This document shows, in pieces, positions 58,140 to 64,000 of a stretch of DNA of 64,000 nucleotides. Numbering within the stretch: position 1 is the first letter of the stretch; each line of letters begins with the position of its first letter. Position numbers and translations under genes: made by a program. Below the pieces are notes generated by a model that saw only the letters and a program-made list of their open reading frames with translations, did no database searches and was not told where the DNA came from. Location: positions 80,308,889 through 80,372,888 of the forward strand of contig NC_092808.1 of NCBI RefSeq assembly GCF_040954645.1. Direction: 5' to 3'. This DNA comes from Diabrotica undecimpunctata. Its lineage: Eukaryota; Arthropoda; Insecta; Coleoptera; Chrysomelidae.

Positions 58140-59277
58140 ATGGCTACGATTTATGAGCTCACAGTTACGAATTTAAGAAGACATCTTGAGGACAGAGAAT
58201 TAGCTTCTAGCGGAAAAAAGGCTGGTTTAGTCCAATGACTAAAGAATGCTTTGGTGGAAAAGGGTTTAGACCCCGAAACTTAATATATTTGAAAACATTT
58301 GACAAACATGCTGCTGTCATCTCGTCGATTTCGAAAGTTTCTGGTGATGTGGCCAAAGTTTTTGGCGACATCGCTTCTTTTGAAAGCAAAGTTTCTGACG
58401 AGATTTCTTCTCTGGAAAACAAAGTCTCTGCTAACATCTCTTTGGAAATCTCTAATCACTTCTGAGATGTCTGAGCTCGACGATAGAATATTTTCGGTAA
58501 AAACTAAGGTGCTGCCAATATGTTGGCTGTAGAAGAAAAGATAAAAGAGATGGAAAGGAAGATCGAGGAAACAGGGACAGCAGAGAGTGGATTTAATCCA
58601 ATTACAGTAGAGACAAAAGAAGACGAGACGAAGTGTAAGTTGGAAACACAGCCGAAATTTAAATAAAGTGGAGGTTCTGTTCATGTTAAAGTCCCAACTT
58701 TTGACGAAAAATCATCATGGAACAACTACATGAAACAGTTCGAATCAGTTGCAAGAGCGAATGGATGGTCTGAAAAAGAAAAGGCTGTAAACCTGACTAT
58801 CGCTCTTTGAGGAGATGCCTTAGATGTGCTTTAGACCATAGCCGTAGAGAAGACGGATGATTTTGAACAACTTAAGAAGAGGTTGAATATGCGCAGCTTA
58901 AAAATCGAAGACAAAAGAGAGATGAGTCTCTTCAAGAATATGAGGTAGATATTGCCAGATTAGTACGATATGCTTATCCAACAGCTCCCGAAGACATGAT
59001 GGAAAAGTTGGCCGTTCAAACATTTATTGATGGTCTTCATAATACGAAATACGAATAAGTTGGGCAGGCCTCTGACGGGTACAGTAAAGTTAGGACTGTA
59101 AAAGAGGAAGGAGATGAAGATAAACTTGACCAGCTTGTTAATATGATGAAGAGTATTACGTACCAGAAAACGAAGAGCATAAGATGCTGGAAGTGTGGCG
59201 AAATAGGACACGTACGAAGTTCATGTAAGCACCCTAAATACGACGCAAATCAAGATATTCACCATCAGGAAAACTAG
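58140..59277 (+). pseudogene. Gypsy gag with an N-terminal SAP-like motif and a CCHC knuckle, broken
   Basis: The ATG at 58140 opens MATIYELTVTNLRRHLEDR followed by ELASSGKKAGLVQ and LKNALVEKGLDPE, which resembles a SAP DNA-binding motif. After several frame breaks the capsid part reads VKVPTFDEKSSWNNYMKQFE and VARANGWSEKEKAVNLTIAL, the usual gag block. The nucleocapsid ends with one zinc knuckle, CWKCGEIGHVRSSC, at 59185-59226 (C-x2-C-x4-H-x4-C). Stops (for example after NLTIAL) and frameshifts are numerous, so no capsid would be made. Confidence 0.82.
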
Positions 59278-59283
59278 AACATA

Positions 59284-60100
59284 TTGGCCTTAGGGGGCAG
59301 CCTCGACCCGGAACTTTTCCAAAACCCTCTCATACTAATAGCTTCTTTGAAATGTCGTGAAGATAATGTATATGTAGATGGAGAAATAAATAATGAAAGG
59401 CATACGTTGTTGGTGGATACCGGAGCGACCAGAATCATTATACGTCCAACAGTTATAAACAGCCGTAAGAAACTGTTACCAACGAGGTTGCGACTTCTGA
59501 CCGCTACAGGTGAAAACACCTACATTCATGGAGAAATCCAGGTACAATTAGGAATTGGAGCAGAAAAGTTCGTCCATACTGTTATACTTGCTGACATCGA
59601 AGAGGACGTTATATTAGGAATGGATGTAATAAATTAATTTCAATTGAATTTTAAGAATAAGGTAATCAAAGTTGGTAAGGAAGAGGTATTTCTTCATCCA
59701 CATTATGACAACACTATGTATGCAGCCGTTAAATCTGCAAGAAGAGAATAGGTCATAGTAGCGCGGTTACAGGAAATTGTGGACGAAGGGATACCTGTTA
59801 TGATGGAGCCCTGGAACCATGACGACGAGATTGGCCGAGGAATGATAATTGGAAAGGAATTGGTGACTTCGTCTAAACAAATACCTGTGAGACTTATCAG
59901 GGTCAATGACTACTCAGAGAACATCAAGAAAGAGACAAAAGTAGGAACTTATTTACCTGCGATATCCATTATTCGTCAGACGACAACATCTGATAATTCC
60001 AACGACAAATTCGACCAATTGGTTGCAGTTCCTGGACAGTCTCTAAATCCGATGGAGAAAAAGGAAATTAAGGGAATTTCTTCGGTAGTATCGTGATATT
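59284..60100 (+). pseudogene. Gypsy protease region
   Basis: The aspartic protease active site DTGA is at 59416-59427 (LLVDTGATRIIIRPT). The flap/hydrophobic part follows (ITATGENTYIHGEIQVQL-like), then the closing VILGMDVIN and a TAA at 59635. A linker frame from 59779 (MDEGIPVMMEPWN) leads to the RT. The protease would cleave the gag-pol polyprotein. Confidence 0.85.
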
Positions 60101-61560
60101 TCCGTACCAAAAGGAGAAAATACGGGAAGAACTACCGTTGTTAAGCATAAAATTAATACTGGTAATGCTAAGTCAATTTGTCAAACAGCTCAACGATTAC
60201 CACAGGCGAAAAGAGAGGAAGCTGAAATGAAGAAAGACCTTCAAGATAGAACCTTCTTCAAGCCCATGGGTCTCTTCGGTGGTCCTGGTTAAGAAGAAAG
60301 ATGGAACGACGAGGTTCTGTGTGGATTACCGTTTGCTGAACAACGTTACCAAGAAAGATAGTTATCCTCTGCCTCGGATCGGCGATACATTGGACACATT
60401 GGCTGGAAGTAAATTGTTTTCCACTTTGGATTTAAAGTCTGGATACTGACAGGTAGAAACGGACCTAGTAGATAAAGAGAAGACAGCCTTTATCACAGGA
60501 TCTGAATTGTGGCATTACAACGTTATGCCATTTGGACTTTGTAATTCTCCTGCAACATTTGAGAGGCTTATGAAAAATGTGTTGAGAGGAGTATCTTGGA
60601 AAACATGCCTTGTTTATATAGATGACATAATCGTCTTGGGGGAGACATTTGAAGACCATCTGAAGAATTTAGAAAACGTTTTTAATCGACTTAAAGCTGC
60701 CCAATTGATGATGAACCCCAAGAAGTGCCGGCTATTTCAAGGTAAAGTCAATTATGTGGGTCATATAGTCAGTAAAGAAGGAGTGGCCGTGGATAAGGGA
60801 AAAATCGAACCCATTAAGGAATGGGCAGATCCGACGAACAAACATCAAGTGAGAAGTTTTCTTGGACTATGTACTTACTACCGGAGGTTTATTAAGAAGT
60901 TTGCAGATATCGCTAAGCCATTAACGCGACTTACAGAGAAAACAAGAGATTACCGCTGGGATACAGACTGCCAAAATGCCTTTGAGACCTTGAAAAAGCA
61001 TTTAATCACAGCACCAATTTTAGGATATCTACTGCCAGAAGGAGAGTTCATCTTAGATACAGATGCAAGTAATGTGGGAATTGGAGGAGTGCTATCTCAG
61101 ATTTAAGGATAACAGGAGCGAGTCCTTGGATATTTTAGTAAAGTTCTTTTAAAACCTGAGCGGAATTATTGCGTCACCAGAAGAGAACTTCTAGCATTAG
61201 TGAAATCAGTAGAGCACTTCTATCAATACCTCTATGGATGGAAGTTTTTAATCCGAACCGACTATGCCGCCCTTAAGTGGTTGATGCAGTTTAAGAATCC
61301 AGACGGTCAGATAGCCAAATGTATCGAACGACTCCAAGAATACGATTTCAAGATTGAGCACCGGGCCGGAGTTAGCAAAAGAAACGCTGATTCTCTTTCC
61401 AGAAGGCCATGCCCAGCAGAGTGTTCCCACTGCAACAAAACGGAATCCAAGGAAGCAGCAGTGCTAAGAACAATGATGGTCAACGACGACTGGACGCCTA
61501 CTAAGATAAGGGAAGAACAAGAGAGAGATCCATTTATACAAAAAATTCAGAAATGAAAAT
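60101..61560 (+). pseudogene. Gypsy reverse transcriptase and RNase H
   Basis: The RT starts in broken frames with [20 protein letters not shown] and STLDLKSGY; the next codon is TGA where Trp is expected. The open part from 60507 has WHYNVMPFGLCNSPATFERL, catalytic YIDD at 60616-60627, HIVSKEGVAVD and RSFLGLCTYYRRFIKKFADI. RNase H follows with LDTDASNVGIGGVLSQI, a stop near 61107, then KSVEHFYQYLYGWKFLIRTD and RAGVSKRNADSLSRRPC. All catalytic motifs are recognisable, but three or more stops interrupt the frame. Confidence 0.92.
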
Positions 61561-63139
61561 AGGAAAACCGTCGACCACCTTGGCAAGAAATATCAAACCT
61601 ATGCTCAGTAGTTAAGACGTATTGGACCCAGTAAGACTCGTTTGTCATGGAAGAAGGCCTGCTCAAACGAGTACTAGAAAATGATGACGGTTCAGATAAG
61701 AGAAGACAGTTGGTGATCTCAAAACGCAGAATAGCTGAAGTACTTCGTCAACTACACGACAGTCCATCAAGGGGGTATTTCGGTGTAAAGAAAACCCTTC
61801 TGCGAATTCGGGAACGGTTTTATTGGATGAACAGTTCCGACGACGTAAAAGACTGGTGTAAGAAATGTACCATTTATGCTACGAGTAATGGGCATTACCG
61901 TAAAAAGGAGAGCTCCTATAAGACAATATAATGTTGGAAGCCCGTTTAAAAGAATAGCTTTGGACATCGCTGGGCCATTTCCAGAAAGTGAAAATGCTGG
62001 CAAGTACATGTTGGTATTAATGGATTACTTCACTAAGTCGTCACACTTCTAGACTAGAAGGCCACCACCATTGCATATAAGGTGATCCAAGAATATATCA
62101 ACCTGTTTCCAAGGAAGGAACTTCGAAAGCAATCTATTGCAAGGAATATGTGATAGACTAGGCATGAAAAAAACAAGAACTATCCGCAATCGGATGGTAT
62201 GGTAGAACGGATGAATAGGACCTCCTCCTCATAACCTCTATTGAGGTTGGCGATCAATATGGCAAATTTTTCTCTATTCTGGGCTTGATGAATTAATTTA
62301 TTTCCTTTTGTGTGGGTCCAATCTCTGATGTTTCGTAGCCAAGATTTTTTTTTCGTCATGAATAGGACAGTTGAAAAATATTTGAGAAAGATATTGTCCG
62401 ACCATCAGCGAGACTGGGACCAATATCTTCCGTTCTTCACAATGGCCTACAGATGTGCTGTTAACGCATCAACAGGCCAGACACCAGCCAGAGTTCTATT
62501 CAAACGCGAGATGCGACTACCTTGTGATCTAGAGTTTGACTGTCGACTTGGAGAAGATGTAGCAGGTGAAGATTATGTAGTCGAATTACGAAGAAGAATG
62601 GACGATTACACGAGTTGGTCCGTTCCCATCTTCACATCGCTAGCGACCGAATGTAAAAACGGTACAATACGAAAGCCGAAAAGGGGTGCTTTAAGAAGAA
62701 CGACGAAGTGTAGCTCTATAATCCCAAGAAGCGAAAATGTTGTTCTCCCAAGTTGCAGCAGTTTTGGGAAGGTCCATACCTCATTATGGAGAAGATCAAC
62801 GATGTCATCTACCGAATAAGCAAGATTCCGAGGGGAAAGCCGATGATAGTACACCATAACCGACTGGCGTCTTTCGAAGGTGACCACGACGTAGATGAAG
62901 AAGTGGAAGTAAACCAAGTCAAAGATGTATCTGACCTCACGTTTGAGGAATTCATGGGGGCCTATGGAGGTACCGGTAAAGCACGACATGGTGTTACCAC
63001 TAAAGAAAAGCAAGATCTAATCGCGCTTTCCGATGTCTACTCACTGGCCTTTACCATCCCGGCCAGTATCAAAGACGCACCAGGGTTGGCATCCGTCTTT
63101 CGAAGGAAGTTCGGTCTAGTTACCTTTTCTACCTGGTAA
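61561..63139 (+). pseudogene. Gypsy integrase with GPY/F-type C-terminus, interrupted by a LINE tail
   Basis: The HHCC zinc domain reads VLRQLHDSPSRGYFGVKKTL then DDVKDWCKKCTIY (last cysteine changed to tyrosine). The core has FKRIALDIAGPFPES (first acidic residue), FESNLLQGICDRLGMKKTRT (second block, catalytic position damaged) and SDGMVERMNR (glutamate). Downstream are YLPFFTMAYRCAVNASTGQT and FKREMRLPCDLEF. The C-terminal frame from 62753 has FWEGPYLIMEKINDVIYRIS and VHHNRLASFEGD, the GPY/F module, then an acidic tail with FEEFMGAYGG. The insertion at 62221-62357 splits the core just after the glutamate motif. Confidence 0.88.
62221..62357 (-). mobile_element. 5'-truncated LINE 3' end nested in the Gypsy integrase
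   Basis: A 137-bp insert flanked by a perfect 10-bp TSD, atgaatagga at 62211-62220 and 62358-62367. Read on the minus strand it gives RSWLRNIRDWTHTKGNKLIH and FAILIANLNRG, ending in (GAG)n. The 'SWLRNIR.WT......L...A..R..F...IAN' end is known from RTE-type elements. The TSD shows it landed after the Gypsy element had inserted. Confidence 0.9.
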
Positions 63140-63478
63140 CAAAAGATACTGGTAGTGACCAGCTACCTAGCGAAATGTATGGGAAGCCTTACTTCAATTG
63201 ACCGAGCACGTACTAGAATCCGACGTGCAAAAGTTAGCCATGCCAAAGTTAGAGTGGCGCCAATTAGATTAGAGGGTTGTCCGAAGTTGGTGGAGTAGAT
63301 CTTTAAAGACAAGTCCAGGTGTTAGTCTGTTGCAATTCGCATAGTTACCGGTGCGGAGAGAAAAGCGTCTTTTTTGTCATTTTCATACAACTGAAATTTG
63401 TAAAAGAGGGTCCAGTTGCCAATACCAGCATACCGTTCCAGTTCCAGTCTCGACAATGTTCCAGGAGGAACCATCTTT

Positions 63479-63492
63479 TAAGAGGGGGGCAA
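63479..63492 (+). promoter_or_regulatory. Polypurine tract
   Basis: aagaggggggcaa lies immediately upstream of the 3' LTR. It would prime plus-strand synthesis. Confidence 0.85.
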
Positions 63493-63708
63493 TGTTACGC
63501 TTAATATGACTCATATTTAACCTGTAAACAATTGAATATTCAAGTATTTTCTCGTAAGTTCTCCGACCCACTAAATAACGGTTGTTTTATATAGAGAGGA
63601 AGTTCTTATTTGAAAATAGTTAGTCTGAATAATGGTATCGAGTTTTAATTGTAACGCGGAAATAAATTAGTGAAATAAAAGTAGTTGTGTTCTAGTTTTT
63701 AGTGATAA

Positions 63709-63769
<61 letters not shown>

Positions 63770-63858
63770 TATATAAACTTAATAAAGACTTTAATAAACT
63801 AAGTGTTAGAACATTTAATAATAAATAAAGATAATAAATTAGACATAAAAATAGTTCA
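63493..63858 (+). repeat. 3' LTR of the Ty3/Gypsy element
   Basis: 366 bp, tgttacgcttaatatgactc to aaaaatagttca. A TATA-like ttttatatagagag is present at about 63580, and A-rich polyadenylation-type sequence (aataaa) follows. A (TA)n tract at 63719-63775 sits near the end. It is the more complete of the two LTRs. Confidence 0.95.
63719..63775. repeat. (TA)n microsatellite inside the 3' LTR
   Basis: About 57 bp of TA with a few C interruptions. Confidence 0.96.
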
Positions 63859-64000
63859 ATACTAAACTAAAAATTGAGAATATGCAGCAGGAGTCAATAA
63901 TATAAATTCACCAGAAAGATAAAATCAAACTAAATCAAGCTATATAACACTAAAATAAAGCATACAAGAATATTTACCAAAAATATTATAAAAATAATAT

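Larger units (their letters stand above)
57836..63858 (+). mobile_element. Ty3/Gypsy LTR retrotransposon provirus, inactive
   Basis: A 6.0-kb unit in the order LTR, primer-binding region, gag, protease, RT, RNase H, integrase, polypurine tract, LTR, with a 4-bp TSD. Protease-RT-RNase H-integrase order and the 4-bp TSD are those of Ty3/Gypsy. Stops and frameshifts occur in every gene, and a LINE tail sits in the integrase. No envelope gene was seen; a C-terminal extension follows the integrase. Confidence 0.96.

Noticed and set aside
58235..58532. A coiled-coil gene in the gag region
   Set aside because: The overlapping frames are frameshifted gag of the Gypsy element, not an independent gene.
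1..64000. A bacterial-type defence system, operon or prophage
   Set aside because: Introns, LINE target-site duplications and insect TE families show a eukaryotic nuclear genome; no prokaryotic gene organisation was seen.

Overview
This is AT-rich eukaryotic DNA, most likely from an insect genome. The evidence is the element mix (RTE, I, R1, Penelope, hAT, piggyBac and Ty3/Gypsy families, plus a tRNA-derived SINE), spliceosomal introns, (TA)n microsatellites, and one exon of an insect-type immunoglobulin-superfamily (IgSF) adhesion gene. A beetle is plausible from the element mix, but that is a guess. There is no operon, CRISPR array or bacterial gene. Only one host coding segment is supported: a 201-bp Ig-domain exon at 9147-9347 (+). 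No partner exon was found, so much of the window may be intron of that gene or intergenic DNA filled with transposable elements (TEs).

Layout. 1-590: 3' end of an RTE-like LINE. 1360-2205: long imperfect palindrome. 2434-3465: piggyBac remnant. 9147-9347: Ig exon. 10091-10379: MITE-like inverted-repeat unit. 10380-11060 (-): C-terminal remnant of a LINE with a restriction-like endonuclease. 11584-11830: tRNA-derived SINE. 13739-14755: Penelope-like fragment encoding a GIY-YIG domain, between inverted terminal repeats that carry a hammerhead-like motif. 16274-19160 (-): hAT copy 1. 19736-22770: RTE-like retrotransposon with an uninterrupted 971-codon ORF, inserted in a (TA)n tract. 24096-29450 (-): I-clade LINE with intact ORF1 and broken ORF2. 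30777-31440 (-): R1-like remnant. 31711-34365: three 5'-truncated RTE tails, each with a target-site duplication (TSD). 34459-38686: full-length two-ORF LINE flanked by a 12-bp TSD, with two nonsense codons in ORF2. 42350-43850: jockey/I-like remnant. 44640-45240: RTE endonuclease remnant. 47700-48426: second piggyBac remnant. 49790-52670: second I-clade element, truncated at its 3' end. 54862-57719 (+): hAT copy 2. 57836-63858: Ty3/Gypsy provirus with both LTRs, a 4-bp TSD and a nested LINE tail in its integrase.

The genes do not form a host pathway; they are selfish elements of different ages. The youngest-looking are the RTE at 19.7 kb (intact ORF), the two near-identical hAT copies (matching terminal inverted repeats, perfect 8-bp TSDs) and the LINE at 34.5 kb. 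The most interesting structures are the Penelope-like inverted-repeat unit with its hammerhead-like motif (and a related motif at 19444), the hAT pair sharing an intronic MITE-like insert, the long palindrome, and a degenerate minisatellite resembling splice donors at 40.5 kb.
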